DNA from: Treponema sp. J25
Lineage (GTDB): Bacteria > Spirochaetota > Spirochaetia > Treponematales > Breznakiellaceae
Assembly: GCF_004343725.1 (NCBI RefSeq)
Contig: NZ_PTQW01000013.1
Coordinates: 62,001 to 126,000, forward strand
Direction: 5' to 3'
DNA length: 64,000 nt
The notes beneath the pieces were generated by a model that saw only the letters and a list, made by a program, of their open reading frames with translations, had not been told where the DNA came from and did no database searches. Below are positions 49,583 to 61,710 of this stretch, piece after piece. Position 1 is the stretch's first letter; each line of letters opens with the position of its first letter. The position numbers were made by a program, and so were the translations under genes.

Positions 49583-52500
49583 ATGAAGATACGGGAACAA
49601 TTGGACAGGTTAGCGGAAGAACGGATCCTCATCCTGGATGGGGCCATGGGGACCATGATTCAAAGTTTTGGCCTGGAAGAGAAGGATTTTAGAGGGGACC
49701 GTTTTAAAGATCATCCATCGCCTTTAATGGGATGTAATGATATTCTCTGCCTTACCAAACCAGAAATCGTAAGTTCTATTCACCAGGCATATCTTCGAGC
49801 CGGGGCAGACATTATTGAGACCTGTTCTTTTAATGCTAACCGTCTTTCCCTGGCGGATTATCATCTTTCAGAATTGGCCTATGAAATTAATGTGGCCGCC
49901 GCTCGTATCGCCCGGGAAGCGGCAGAACGTTACAGTACCCCTGAAAAACCCCGTTTTGTAGCGGGGATCCTTGGACCGACAAGCAAAACCGCCAGCATCT
50001 CTCCCGATGTGAATGATCCTGCCCTGCGGGACGTTACCTGGGATGATCTAGAAACCGCGTATTATGAAAGTGCCCGGGGTCTCGTTGATGGGGGCGCCCA
50101 GCTTCTCATGGTGGAAACCATTTTTGATACCCTGAATGCCAAGGCAGCGGTTGCCGCAATTCTTCGTCTCACTGAGGAACGGGCAGCCCAAGGATTGGAA
50201 TCAGATATTCCCATCATGATTTCAGGAACCATTGTGGATGCTTCGGGACGCAACCTTTCAGGTCAAACCGTAGAAGCCCTGTATATTTCTCTGAAACATG
50301 CCAAACCCTGGTCTTTTGGACTTAACTGTTCCCTCGGGGCAGATAAACTCTACCCCCATGTGGCAGCCCTTGCTGACGTTGCCGATTGTTGGGTAAGCGC
50401 CCATCCGAACGCGGGACTTCCCAATCAATTTGGACAGTACGATGAAACACCCACCACAATGGCCTCCCATATCGACGCTTTCCTGCAGAACTCTTTAGTG
50501 AATATCGTAGGAGGTTGCTGTGGTTCCACTCCCGCCCATATTGCAGAAATAGCCCGAATTGCTTCGCAATACGCTCCCCGCAAGCGGAAAGAGACCGATC
50601 GACGAACCTGGCTTTCCGGTCTGGAACCCCTCTGTGTTGATAGAAAAAATGGCTTTATCGATGTGGGAGAACGGACCAACGTGGCAGGGAGTCGTAAATT
50701 CCTTCGCCTCATAAAAGAAAAAAAATATGAACAGGCCCTTCAGATTGCCCGCGAAATGGTAGAGTCCGGGGCGGCCATCATCGACGTCTGTATGGATGAT
50801 GCCCTGTTGGATGCCGCTTACGAAATGGAACTCTTTTTACGGGATGCCCTTTCGGATCCAGCCATAGCCCGGGTCCCCATCATGCTTGATAGTTCCCGCT
50901 GGGATGTCCTGGAACGGGGACTTAAGTGTCTTCAAGGGAAGGGCATCGTGAATTCCCTGAGCCTCAAGGAGGGAGAAACCGTTTTCCTTGAGCGGGCCCA
51001 AAAGGTACATCGGTATGGGGCAGCCATCGTCGTGATGCTCTTTGATGAAATCGGCCAGGCCGACACCTATGAGCGAAAAATCGCAGTGGCTGATCGAAGT
51101 TACCATCTTTTAGTAAAGGCCGGCATTCCTCCCGAGGACATTATTTTTGATCCCAACGTGCTTTCAATTGCTACGGGCATACCAGAACATGATCGTTACG
51201 GTCTGGACTTTATTCGGGCCTGTGGATGGATCTCGCAACGGTTCCCTCGCTGTCAGATCTCAGGGGGGATCAGCAATCTTTCTTTCAGTTTTCGGGGAAA
51301 CGACACTGTGCGGGAGGCGCTCCACGCGGTTTTCCTGAAATACGCCATAGAAGCAGGCCTTTCCATGGGAATCGTCAATCCGGCAACCTTGCGGCCCTAC
51401 GAGGAGCTTGACCCAGAGTTGCGGGAAGCCGCAGAAGACGTGCTTTTCCTGCGCCAGGTCGAGGCCACAGAAAAGCTGTTAAAACTTGCAGAAAAAATGA
51501 GAGATGCTACTTCCGGCAAAGACGGAGGCAACATTCCGTCCGGGTCCAGGGGATCATCTGATAGTTCTTCCGTTTCGAATTGGCGAGAACTTCCCCTGGA
51601 AGAACGGGTTGTGTATGCCCTTGTAAAGGGTATAGATGAATACATAGAAGAGGATGTCTTAGAACTGAGAAAACACTATCGACGCTCCCTGGAAATTATC
51701 GAAGGTCCCCTCATGAAAGGCATGAATGAGGTTGGCGATCGTTTTGGCTCAGGTCGTATGTTCCTCCCCCAGGTCATCCGGAGTGCCCGGGTTATGAAAA
51801 AAGCGGTAGCCGTTTTAGAGCCCTTTATTCAAGAAGAAAAACTTCTCGATGCCAATGGGAAAAATCAAAAAGAACAAAAAAAGATTGTGCTGGCCACCGT
51901 AAAAGGGGACGTGCATGATATAGGGAAAAACATTGTAGGGGTAGTGTTGGGCTGCAATGGCTATGAAATCATCGATTTGGGGGTAATGGTTCCTACCGAA
52001 ACAATTCTCGAACGAGCCCGGAAAGAAACGGCCGCAGCTATTGGACTTTCAGGGCTTATTACGCCTTCCCTGGAAGAAATGGTCCGCACCGCCCGAGAAA
52101 TGGAACGACAGGGTTTTACTATCCCCCTCTTAATTGGCGGAGCCACCACCAGTGAAGCCCATACGGCACTCCGCATTGCCCCCGAATATTCCGGGCCTGT
52201 GGTGTATGTAAAAGATGCGAGCCGGGCCGCAGGGGTGGTCCGTTCGCTGCTTTCTGACCAGGAACGGCCCCGTTTTCTGGAAAAACTTGACAGTGCCTAT
52301 CAAGAAGCACGTCTCCGCCATGAGCAGCTACAAAAGAAAACTCCTCTCATCTCTCTCCAGGAGGCGCGTTACAATAAACTCGCCACAAACTGGTCTTCCT
52401 TTAGTATTCATAAACCCCGCAACCCGGGGATTCATGTGTTTCAAGAATACCCCATAAAAGAAATAATTCCTTATATTGACTGGTCTTATTTCTTTTACTC

Positions 52501-53311
52501 CTGGGATATGGGCCATGGGTTTGAATCGGTTCTGTCAGACCCCGAAAAGGGAGAAACGGCTCGACGTCTTTATGAAGAAGCTCAAAACATGCTTGCCCTT
52601 ATTGTAGAACAAACGCTCTTACAGGCCCGAGCAGTGATTGGCCTTTTTCCCGCCGCATCCCAGGAAGATGATATCCTTATCTTCAATAATGCAGGAAAGG
52701 AAATAGGTCGTTTTTCATTTTTAAGAAATCAAGAAAAAAAAGGTCTTGGCCGTCCAAATCTTTGCCTTGCCGATTTCATCGCTCCGGCAGAGACGGGCCT
52801 TACGGATTGGATAGGTCTTTTTGTACTTAGCACTGGTTTTGGTTTAGAGGAATTACAGGCCCACTATAAAGCGCAACAGGATGAATACCGGGCCCTTCTT
52901 GCCCAATCCCTTGCGGACCGTCTTGCAGAGGCTTTCGCGGAAGCCCTCCATCAACGGGTACGAAAGTACCTGTGGGCATACAGTCCTGAGGAAAACTTGA
53001 CCCCCGAAGAATGTATTAAAGGAAACTATCAAGGGATTCGACCGGCCTTTGGGTATCCGGCCTGTCCCGACCATTTTGATAAACAGCTGGTCTTTAGTCT
53101 TCTCGACGCAGAAAAACACTGCGGCATCCATCTTACCGAATCAGCGATGATGGTTCCTTCCGCATCGGTATGTGGGATGTATTTTTCTCATCCTGCCAGT
53201 TACTACTTCGGCGTAGGACGAATCGGAGAAGATCAACTGGCCGATTGGGCACAACGAAAGGGCCTTGATATCGAAACCGCCCAAAAGAGACTGGGTCCCA
53301 TATTTCTCTAA
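49583..53311 (+). CDS. metH: Cobalamin-dependent methionine synthase
   Basis: All four MetH modules are present in 1242 residues. The homocysteine/Zn barrel starts with [11 protein letters not shown] and has zinc ligands in GLNCSLGA and [11 protein letters not shown]. The pterin barrel contains [26 protein letters not shown] and [10 protein letters not shown]. The B12 domain has the His ligand in [15 protein letters not shown]. The C-terminal activation domain has [18 protein letters not shown] and [14 protein letters not shown]. It transfers methyl from methyl-THF to homocysteine. A Ser/Gly-rich linker (residues 650-680) joins the pterin and B12 parts. Start 49583 is chosen at the end of the -10 spacing; 49568 (product starting MYNTTMK) is possible. 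Confidence 0.97.
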   Translation: MKIREQLDRLAEERILILDGAMGTMIQSFGLEEKDFRGDRFKDHPSPLMGCNDILCLTKPEIVSSIHQAYLRAGADIIETCSFNANRLSLADYHLSELAYEINVAAARIAREAAERYSTPEKPRFVAGILGPTSKTASISPDVNDPALRDVTWDDLETAYYESARGLVDGGAQLLMVETIFDTLNAKAAVAAILRLTEERAAQGLESDIPIMISGTIVDASGRNLSGQTVEALYISLKHAKPWSFGLNCSLGADKLYPHVAALADVADCWVSAHPNAGLPNQFGQYDETPTTMASHIDAFLQNSLVNIVGGCCGSTPAHIAEIARIASQYAPRKRKETDRRTWLSGLEPLCVDRKNGFIDVGERTNVAGSRKFLRLIKEKKYEQALQIAREMVESGAAIIDVCMDDALLDAAYEMELFLRDALSDPAIARVPIMLDSSRWDVLERGLKCLQGKGIVNSLSLKEGETVFLERAQKVHRYGAAIVVMLFDEIGQADTYERKIAVADRSYHLLVKAGIPPEDIIFDPNVLSIATGIPEHDRYGLDFIRACGWISQRFPRCQISGGISNLSFSFRGNDTVREALHAVFLKYAIEAGLSMGIVNPATLRPYEELDPELREAAEDVLFLRQVEATEKLLKLAEKMRDATSGKDGGNIPSGSRGSSDSSSVSNWRELPLEERVVYALVKGIDEYIEEDVLELRKHYRRSLEIIEGPLMKGMNEVGDRFGSGRMFLPQVIRSARVMKKAVAVLEPFIQEEKLLDANGKNQKEQKKIVLATVKGDVHDIGKNIVGVVLGCNGYEIIDLGVMVPTETILERARKETAAAIGLSGLITPSLEEMVRTAREMERQGFTIPLLIGGATTSEAHTALRIAPEYSGPVVYVKDASRAAGVVRSLLSDQERPRFLEKLDSAYQEARLRHEQLQKKTPLISLQEARYNKLATNWSSFSIHKPRNPGIHVFQEYPIKEIIPYIDWSYFFYSWDMGHGFESVLSDPEKGETARRLYEEAQNMLALIVEQTLLQARAVIGLFPAASQEDDILIFNNAGKEIGRFSFLRNQEKKGLGRPNLCLADFIAPAETGLTDWIGLFVLSTGFGLEELQAHYKAQQDEYRALLAQSLADRLAEAFAEALHQRVRKYLWAYSPEENLTPEECIKGNYQGIRPAFGYPACPDHFDKQLVFSLLDAEKHCGIHLTESAMMVPSASVCGMYFSHPASYYFGVGRIGEDQLADWAQRKGLDIETAQKRLGPIFL

Positions 53312-53313
53312 CC

Positions 53314-53766
53314 TTATAAGGGCTTACCGCAGTTAAAACATTCCGTACGGTAGGTAGAATTCTCCACCCCACAGGAGGGACATACCTTCGCAAAAGGATT
53401 ACCCGAAGGCGGGGGACGCAACGAACGTTGCCCATAGACAGAAGGGGCTTCCCTTTCCTGGACAGTGGCAGTTTTTTCTTTTTCCTCCCTTTCTTCTTTT
53501 TGTATGGCCGTTTTTGGAGTCACAGTAGATTCCATCTGCACCGTTCCCACGGGCAATATGACCGGCATCCCAACCCCCGCAGGATTAATACCAGAAGGAT
53601 TCGCCAAATTCACATTGATGGTTTGTCCAGAGGCGCTTTTTACTTCTTTATCCTCTTCCGAAGAACCCCGTATAGAACGATGAAGTAATTCTTTATAGAT
53701 TAAAAGAAGCTCTATTGCTATGAGCAACAAAAAAGCAATCACCGCAATGTTAAAGAATACTTCCAT
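53314..53766 (-). CDS. Membrane-anchored zinc-ribbon protein
   Basis: The 150-residue protein has one N-terminal membrane segment (FFNIAVIAFLLLIAIELLLIY), a Ser/Glu-rich linker with a Pro/Gly/Val-rich patch (ANPSGINPAGVGMPVILPVG), and a C-terminal zinc ribbon CPSCGVENSTYRTECFNCGKPL with four Cys (CxxC-x12-CxxC). No enzymatic domain is seen; it probably binds other proteins in the membrane. It is convergent with metH (stop codons 2 bp apart). A TTGATT-N17-AATAAT promoter ends 6 nt before the ATG. Confidence 0.72.
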   Translation of the reverse strand: MEVFFNIAVIAFLLLIAIELLLIYKELLHRSIRGSSEEDKEVKSASGQTINVNLANPSGINPAGVGMPVILPVGTVQMESTVTPKTAIQKEEREEKEKTATVQEREAPSVYGQRSLRPPPSGNPFAKVCPSCGVENSTYRTECFNCGKPL

Positions 53767-53772
53767 ACAATT

Positions 53773-53801
53773 ATTATTCTCCCGGATCTCTAAAAAATCA
53801 A
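53773..53801 (-). promoter_or_regulatory. Promoter of the zinc-ribbon gene (predicted leaderless)
   Basis: On the minus strand TTGATT (53796-53801), a 17-bp spacer and AATAAT (53773-53778), then 6 nt to the ATG. Confidence 0.6.
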
Positions 53802-53941
53802 CCTTCTAGAAGGACGACCATTCTTTTCTTCAGCATAAGAATAGAGAAATGGCTGTTTTTATCCAGGCGGAACATATCTACATACTTTACGGTTGCTTTT
53901 TAAAGAGTCGGTATACCTTTAACGTGGGCCGCCCTTATGCG

Positions 53942-53957
53942 TGTTTCACGTGAAACA
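53942..53957. promoter_or_regulatory. parS site 1
   Basis: TGTTTCACGTGAAACA is a perfect 16-bp palindrome identical to the conserved parS consensus bound by chromosomal ParB (Spo0J). It lies about 5 kb left of dnaA and 41 kb from parB. Confidence 0.93.
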
Positions 53958-54051
53958 TCATATATGACAATAAAAAAACAGATATTCAATAATTCCCTAA
54001 AAAGGGATAGGGCTAGGGTTTTTATTCCATTCCCTAATCATCGATGTTTTT

Positions 54052-54067
54052 TGTTTCACGTGAAACA
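54052..54067. promoter_or_regulatory. parS site 2
   Basis: A second perfect TGTTTCACGTGAAACA copy, 110 bp from the first (start to start). The paired sites are not inside any gene and sit between metH/zinc-ribbon and gyrA. Confidence 0.93.
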
Positions 54068-54253
54068 ATAGAGAGGTCCCCAGGATTCATACTTTTTGAA
54101 TAAACCGCCGCTTATTATGTGGGACCAGCTCCGCAGATTACCCCTGCCCTTACCAAAACGATTACCTTATTCCAGGCTCAATACCATCACTTTTTACTAA
54201 GGTGGCGCCCATCACCTGGTCGCCACCCCAAGAGATTCCTGCCACCAAACACT

Positions 54254-56686
54254 TTATTCTTCTTCGTTGGCGATTCTATCCACCCCTATCACAAAATCGG
54301 GCCGCTCTATCTGAAGCAAGCGGACGCCCTGGGCAGAACGGCCCATGACAGAAATTTCTTTCGCCGCCAGTTTTATAGACTTTCCCTGGCTCGTAATACA
54401 CATGATATCATCATCCTCTTTTACGCTCACACAACTCACAATTTCACCGGTTTTTTCAGTAATGGTATACACCCGCTGACCGCCGGTAGCCCGATTATGG
54501 GCAGAAAACTCAGCGTATTCCACCCGTTTACCATAACCATACTCGGTAACGATTAGCATCTTTTCTTCATCGTTTACCCGTAAAAGACCAGCAAGTTCAT
54601 CATCCACATCCAGCTTCATACCGGTAACACCTCGAGAAGAACGACCCATGGGACGAATTTGTTCTTCATGGGTACGAAGGGCCTGCCCTTTACGGGAAAT
54701 CATCATAATTTCATCGGAACCACCGGTCAAAAGAGCACTCACCAGGGTATCACCCTCATCCAAAGAAATGGCTATTATTCCCCTTGTTTTAGCATTGGAA
54801 AATTCACTAGTTTGAACTTTTTTCACAATCCCCCTGGTGGTTGCTAAAAGGAGATAGGTATCATCCCTGAATTCCCGAATATCTACTACCGTCGTTATTT
54901 CCTCATTGGGAGAAACCATTAAGAGAGACTTAATGTGCACTCCCTTAGAGGTTCTCGAGCCTTCAGGTATCTCATGGACTTTAAGCCAATAGGCCCGTCC
55001 CTTGCTGGTTATAAACATAAGATGGTCATGGGTAGTGGCCACGAACAACTGCTCAATAAAATCTTCCTCTGCTAGCTTAGCGCTGGCCATCCCTTTACCA
55101 CCCCGCCCTTGACTCTTATACGACGAAACCGGAACCCGCTTGATATACCCAAGATTAGAAATCAGAATAACCATCTCTTCTTTCTGAATAAGATCTTCAA
55201 TATTTATGCTTTCTATTTCATCGGCCACTATCTCGGTCCGACGGGGATCTCCATATTTTTCTGCGACGCTTCTTAGTTCGTCTTTGATAACCCCCATCAA
55301 TTTAGCTTTATCTTCCAAAAGGCTCTTAAGATAGCTAATGAGGGTACGAAGCTCTTCCAGCTCTTTTTGTAGTTTCTCTACTTCAAGGCTGGTAAGGCGC
55401 CCAAGACGCATATCCACAATGGCCTGCGCCTGAATTTCAGTCAGAACAAAGCGCTGTATTAAATTTGTTTTTGCAAGCTCCACATCTCGAGAGGCCTTAA
55501 TAATGGCCACCACCTCATCGATATTGGCTAAGGCTATCATGAGCCCTTCCAGAATGTGGGCCCGCTCTTCCGCTTTTTGTAAATCGTACTTCGTGCGGCG
55601 AGTAACGACATCCACACGATGCTCTACGTAATACGCTATTAATTCTTTAAGGGACAAGCATTTAGGCCGAAGCCCCACAAGGGCAAGATTGATAACCCCA
55701 AAAGTCGATTGCAATGCGGTATGAGAAAAAAGCTGATTTAATACAACTTTTGCTATGGTCCCCTTTTTTAGCTCAATAACGATCCGTAGACCTTCCCGGT
55801 CTGATTCGTCTCGAATCTCCGCAATTCCATCGATAACCTTATCTCGCACTAATTCGGCTATTTTTACCAACAGACTCGCCTTATTTACACCATAAGGGAT
55901 TTCCGTAAAGATTATGCTTTCCTTTCCATTTTTTGCCACTTCGATAGTAAACTTACCCCGAACAACAATCCGGCCCCGACCTGTGGCATAAGCTTCCTTA
56001 ATCCCCCGTTTTCCGAAAACAATACCGCCGGTGGGGAAATCGGGACCCTTTATGTAGTGCATGAGACCATCAAGACTTATCTCTGGATTGTCAATATATG
56101 CACAAATGGCATCCACCACCTCATTAAGATTATGGGGTGGCATATTAGTGGCCATCCCTACGGCGATCCCGCTCGAGCCATTTATAAGGAGGTTAGGAAT
56201 AGCCGATGGAAGAACACTGGGTTCCTTGAGCGATTCATCGTAATTAGGGACAAAATCGACGGTGTCTTTTTTAAGATCCGCCAGCATCTCGTCGCCAATG
56301 CGAGAAAGCTTTGCCTCCGTATACCGGGAAGCCGCCGGGGGATCCCCATCAATGGAACCAAAGTTCCCCTGTCCCTGTACCAGGGGATAGCGAAGCGAAA
56401 AATCCTGGGCCATCCGCACCAGTGCATCATAGAGGGACGCATCTCCATGGGGATGGTATTTCCCCATGGCATCTCCCGTAATACGGGCACTTTTTTTTGT
56501 GGGACTGTTTGGATGGAGCCCCAGTTCATCCATGGCGTACAATAGTCGGCGATGCACCGGTTTAAGTCCATCCCGTACATCGGGAAGGGCCCGGCTTACA
56601 ATTACCGACATGGCATAATTGAGATAGGCGGTTTTTACTTCATCCTCTATAGCTATCGGTATTACTTTTCCTTGTTGCTCTTCCAT
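54254..56686 (-). CDS. gyrA: DNA gyrase subunit A
   Basis: The 810-residue protein has the catalytic tyrosine (Tyr122 in [10 protein letters not shown]), the winged-helix region with [16 protein letters not shown], and six C-terminal beta-propeller blades including the GyrA-box-like QGRGGKGM (about residue 525). With GyrB it introduces negative supercoils. Position 83 (E. coli numbering, which coincides here) is Ala rather than Ser, while Asp87 is kept. Ala83 is associated with intrinsic quinolone tolerance in spirochaetes. GGGAGA precedes the ATG; it follows gyrB after 15 bp as one operon. Confidence 0.98.
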   Translation of the reverse strand: MEEQQGKVIPIAIEDEVKTAYLNYAMSVIVSRALPDVRDGLKPVHRRLLYAMDELGLHPNSPTKKSARITGDAMGKYHPHGDASLYDALVRMAQDFSLRYPLVQGQGNFGSIDGDPPAASRYTEAKLSRIGDEMLADLKKDTVDFVPNYDESLKEPSVLPSAIPNLLINGSSGIAVGMATNMPPHNLNEVVDAICAYIDNPEISLDGLMHYIKGPDFPTGGIVFGKRGIKEAYATGRGRIVVRGKFTIEVAKNGKESIIFTEIPYGVNKASLLVKIAELVRDKVIDGIAEIRDESDREGLRIVIELKKGTIAKVVLNQLFSHTALQSTFGVINLALVGLRPKCLSLKELIAYYVEHRVDVVTRRTKYDLQKAEERAHILEGLMIALANIDEVVAIIKASRDVELAKTNLIQRFVLTEIQAQAIVDMRLGRLTSLEVEKLQKELEELRTLISYLKSLLEDKAKLMGVIKDELRSVAEKYGDPRRTEIVADEIESINIEDLIQKEEMVILISNLGYIKRVPVSSYKSQGRGGKGMASAKLAEEDFIEQLFVATTHDHLMFITSKGRAYWLKVHEIPEGSRTSKGVHIKSLLMVSPNEEITTVVDIREFRDDTYLLLATTRGIVKKVQTSEFSNAKTRGIIAISLDEGDTLVSALLTGGSDEIMMISRKGQALRTHEEQIRPMGRSSRGVTGMKLDVDDELAGLLRVNDEEKMLIVTEYGYGKRVEYAEFSAHNRATGGQRVYTITEKTGEIVSCVSVKEDDDIMCITSQGKSIKLAAKEISVMGRSAQGVRLLQIERPDFVIGVDRIANEEE

Positions 56687-56701
56687 AATCAGGTTCTCCC
56701 T

Positions 56702-58998
<2,297 letters not shown>

Positions 58999-60405
58999 AT
59001 GTCGACATGGGATTATGAAATTTTCTGGAAAGAAGCTTTAAACCAAATTCGCCAGGAGCTCGGAGAACACGAATTTGCCATGTGGTTTAACATGGAATAC
59101 CTCCATTCCACAGAAAAAGAGATTGTAGTGGCAGTGCCAAGTTCCTTCTACCGAGACCAGGTAACCATGCGGTACAAAAATCTTATTGAAGGAAAGCTTC
59201 ATGAACTTGCAGGTAAGGACCTAAAAGTTATCTTTGAAGTTCGTCCAAGAAACAAAGATGTTTCGCCTGCTTCTCAGTCTATTAAAGAAAATGGACACTC
59301 TACTAACAACGAGATCTCTTCACCTAAAACCCCTAAAACAGAACAAATCTCTGTCCCAAAAAAGGATCCCCATCCGCAGCTTCGGCAGGATTATACCTTT
59401 GACAACTATGTTATTGGCGATAACAACAGCTTCGCGGCCAACGCGGCCATTGCGATAGCCAAAAACCCGGGAGGAGCGTATAACCCATTTCTTGTGTACG
59501 GAGGGGTTGGGTTAGGGAAAACCCATCTCATGCAGGCCATTGGGAACTATATTCACCAAAATTCTAACGCCCGGATAATCTATATAACCGCAGAAAACTT
59601 TACTAATGAATTTATCCAGGCTATACAGGCTAACAAAACCGCAGCCTTTAAAAACAAATACCGTTTTGTAGACATACTCCTTATCGATGACATTCACTTT
59701 TTACAAAAGAAGAACGAAACCCAGGAAGAACTCTTTCACACCTTCAATGCTTTATACGATGCTAACAAACAGATGGTTTTCACGTGTGATAGGCCTGTCT
59801 CGGAACTAAAAAATCTTTCGGACCGACTCCGCTCCCGCTTTGAACGGGGTCTTACGGTGGATCTCCAACCTCCAAATTACGAAACCAGATATGCTATTCT
59901 CCAAAAAAAGGCAGAAAGCCGGGGTGTGCAAATACCTAAAGAAGTACTTGAACTCATTAGTAGGAACGTAACTTCCAACGTTCGGGACCTTGAAGCAGCC
60001 CTTACCAAGCTTATCGCCTACGCTGAACTGGTAGGAAAACCTATAACCATTGAAGTGGCTCAGCAACACCTTAAAGACGTTTTTGCCTCTCCCAAACAAA
60101 CGAATATGTCTATTGAAGTGATTCAACGGGTAGTGGCAGATTATTTTTCCCTTTCTATAAATGACTTACGAGGTAAAAAACGTACCCAAAACATCGTTCT
60201 TGCCCGACAGCTCGCCATGTATATCGGGAGGGAAATAACCGAGTATTCAACTACCGAACTGGGCATGGAGTTTGGCGGCCGAGATCATACAACGGTTATG
60301 CATGCTTGCCAAAAGATAGAAGAAAAACTAAGGTCCGATCCTTCTCTGGATCCTATTTTACAAAAACTTATAAGAGACATAAAAGATTATAGCACTAAAA
60401 ACTAA
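58999..60405 (+). CDS. dnaA: Chromosomal replication initiator DnaA
   Basis: The 468-residue protein has domain I (residues 1-80, FWKEALNQIRQELGEHEFAMW), a short polar domain II, the AAA+ domain III with Walker A GGVGLGKTHLMQAIGN and Walker B ILLIDDIHFLQ, arginine finger region LRSRFERGL, and domain IV with the DnaA signature GGRDHTTVMHACQKIEEKL, which binds TTATNCACA. It opens the origin. AAGGGA lies 4 nt upstream of the ATG. It is followed by the 198-bp origin region and dnaN. Confidence 0.98.
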   Translation: MSTWDYEIFWKEALNQIRQELGEHEFAMWFNMEYLHSTEKEIVVAVPSSFYRDQVTMRYKNLIEGKLHELAGKDLKVIFEVRPRNKDVSPASQSIKENGHSTNNEISSPKTPKTEQISVPKKDPHPQLRQDYTFDNYVIGDNNSFAANAAIAIAKNPGGAYNPFLVYGGVGLGKTHLMQAIGNYIHQNSNARIIYITAENFTNEFIQAIQANKTAAFKNKYRFVDILLIDDIHFLQKKNETQEELFHTFNALYDANKQMVFTCDRPVSELKNLSDRLRSRFERGLTVDLQPPNYETRYAILQKKAESRGVQIPKEVLELISRNVTSNVRDLEAALTKLIAYAELVGKPITIEVAQQHLKDVFASPKQTNMSIEVIQRVVADYFSLSINDLRGKKRTQNIVLARQLAMYIGREITEYSTTELGMEFGGRDHTTVMHACQKIEEKLRSDPSLDPILQKLIRDIKDYSTKN

Positions 60406-60419
60406 AAACATGTTAAAAT

Positions 60420-60600
60420 AGAAGGCACAGATTGTGGATAAAAGCCTTCTCTGTGCATAAGTGGATAAGGAGGGGATAGTTATCCAGAGGTGATAAAGAG
60501 GGTAATTCTATAATAAAAAAGGAATTATCCAGTTTTCCACTTTTTCACCTTCTCTACTATAACTATTACTAATATATATATATTTAGTAAAGGAGTATCA
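60420..60600. other. Probable oriC between dnaA and dnaN
   Basis: DnaA boxes: perfect TGTGGATAA at 60433-60441, consensus TGTGCATAA at 60452-60460, and one-mismatch copies at 60460, 60480 and 60525. Downstream of the last box, CTACTATAACTATTACTA (60554-60571) reads as DnaA-trio triplets and leads into an (AT)n tract ending at about 60585: the layout of a basal unwinding element. An interleaved pair of inverted repeats (AGAAGGC/GCCTTCT and GCACAG/CTGTGC) surrounds the first box. This matches the bipartite origin design with boxes also upstream of dnaA. Confidence 0.82.
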
Positions 60601-60603
60601 AAG

Positions 60604-61710
60604 ATGAAGTTTATCTGTGAACGAGATATTCTTGCAAAAGAAATCACCATAGCCCAAGAAATAATCTCTACAAAGAACGCTATTTCTATACTCTCGAATG
60701 TCTATCTCGAAACTATAGATTCTTCTCTCCTTATTAGAGCCACTGATATAAAAGTGAGTTTCGAAACCCGGATACCGGTCACTGTGGTAGAAGCAGGGTC
60801 TACCACGGTGTTCTGCGATAAACTCCTGGGAATCTTAAGTTCTATTCCTGAAGGGGAAGTAGAATTTGAGGAAAACAACTCAAAGATAACAATTCGTCCT
60901 ACTTTTAAAAAGATAAAATTTAACTTAAAAAGCATTGCTTCTGATAAATTTCCTGAACTTCCAGAGCCAGGGACAATACCGTTCTTTTCGGTGCCCTTGC
61001 GAGATCTGAAAGACATGATAAGCCAGACAATTTTTGCAATCTCCGATGATGAGACCCGCTATTTTATGAACGGTGTATTCTTTGAAAAACAGGATCCCTA
61101 TGTGGTGATGGTAGCTACCGATGGACGGCGACTTGCATATATTCAAAGAAGTATGGAGGAAGGGATTCCTGATTTTAAAGGTATTATAATACCTCCAAAA
61201 ATACTTAACCTTATTCTCAAGCGAGCAAGCGATGAGGGAAGCGCCTCTATTGCAGTAACGGAAAAGAACATATTTGTGAAATTTGGGCCTTACCTTTTCT
61301 CTTCTGTGCTCATAGAAGGTCAGTTTCCTAACTATCGAAGGGTTATACCGGAGAATCAGGCTCATCATTTTGTCATCAATCGTAAAGAAACATTGGAGGC
61401 CCTTAAACGGGTTTCTCTGCTGGTAGAACAAAAGTCAAGAAGAATATATTTGAACGTTAAGCCTGGCGTTCTTTCCTTGCTTTCTGAGGAGAGTGATATC
61501 GGAGCGGCCAATGAGGAAATCCCCTGCCAGTACGATGGTGAAGAAGTTTCCATAGCCCTGAACTATCGATACCTCGAAGAACCTCTTAGAGTGATGACTG
61601 ATGATTCAATTGCGATATACTTTACAGAACCCACAAGGGCTATAACAATTAAATCTTTGCCAGAAAAGGATTTTTTCCATATTGTCATGCCCATGCAGGT
61701 TGATCAGTAG
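60604..61710 (+). CDS. dnaN: DNA polymerase III beta sliding clamp
   Basis: The 368-residue protein shows three clamp repeats: KFICERDILAKEITIAQEII at the start, FAISDDETRYFMNGVFFE in domain II and the C-terminal MPMQVDQ (compare E. coli MPMRL). It forms a dimeric ring around DNA and tethers polymerase III. AAGGAG lies 8 nt upstream of the ATG, at the edge of the AT-rich origin element. The stop codon is directly followed by the recF ATG. Confidence 0.97.
   Translation: MKFICERDILAKEITIAQEIISTKNAISILSNVYLETIDSSLLIRATDIKVSFETRIPVTVVEAGSTTVFCDKLLGILSSIPEGEVEFEENNSKITIRPTFKKIKFNLKSIASDKFPELPEPGTIPFFSVPLRDLKDMISQTIFAISDDETRYFMNGVFFEKQDPYVVMVATDGRRLAYIQRSMEEGIPDFKGIIIPPKILNLILKRASDEGSASIAVTEKNIFVKFGPYLFSSVLIEGQFPNYRRVIPENQAHHFVINRKETLEALKRVSLLVEQKSRRIYLNVKPGVLSLLSEESDIGAANEEIPCQYDGEEVSIALNYRYLEEPLRVMTDDSIAIYFTEPTRAITIKSLPEKDFFHIVMPMQVDQ

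Larger units (their letters stand above)
53767..54253. other. 487-bp intergenic region with parS sites
   Basis: No gene is supportable here. It holds the zinc-ribbon promoter, two perfect parS sites and, on the gyrA side, an imperfect hairpin GGTGGCG/CGCCACC (54201-54227) that may weakly terminate gyrA transcription (no proper T-run). Confidence 0.6.
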
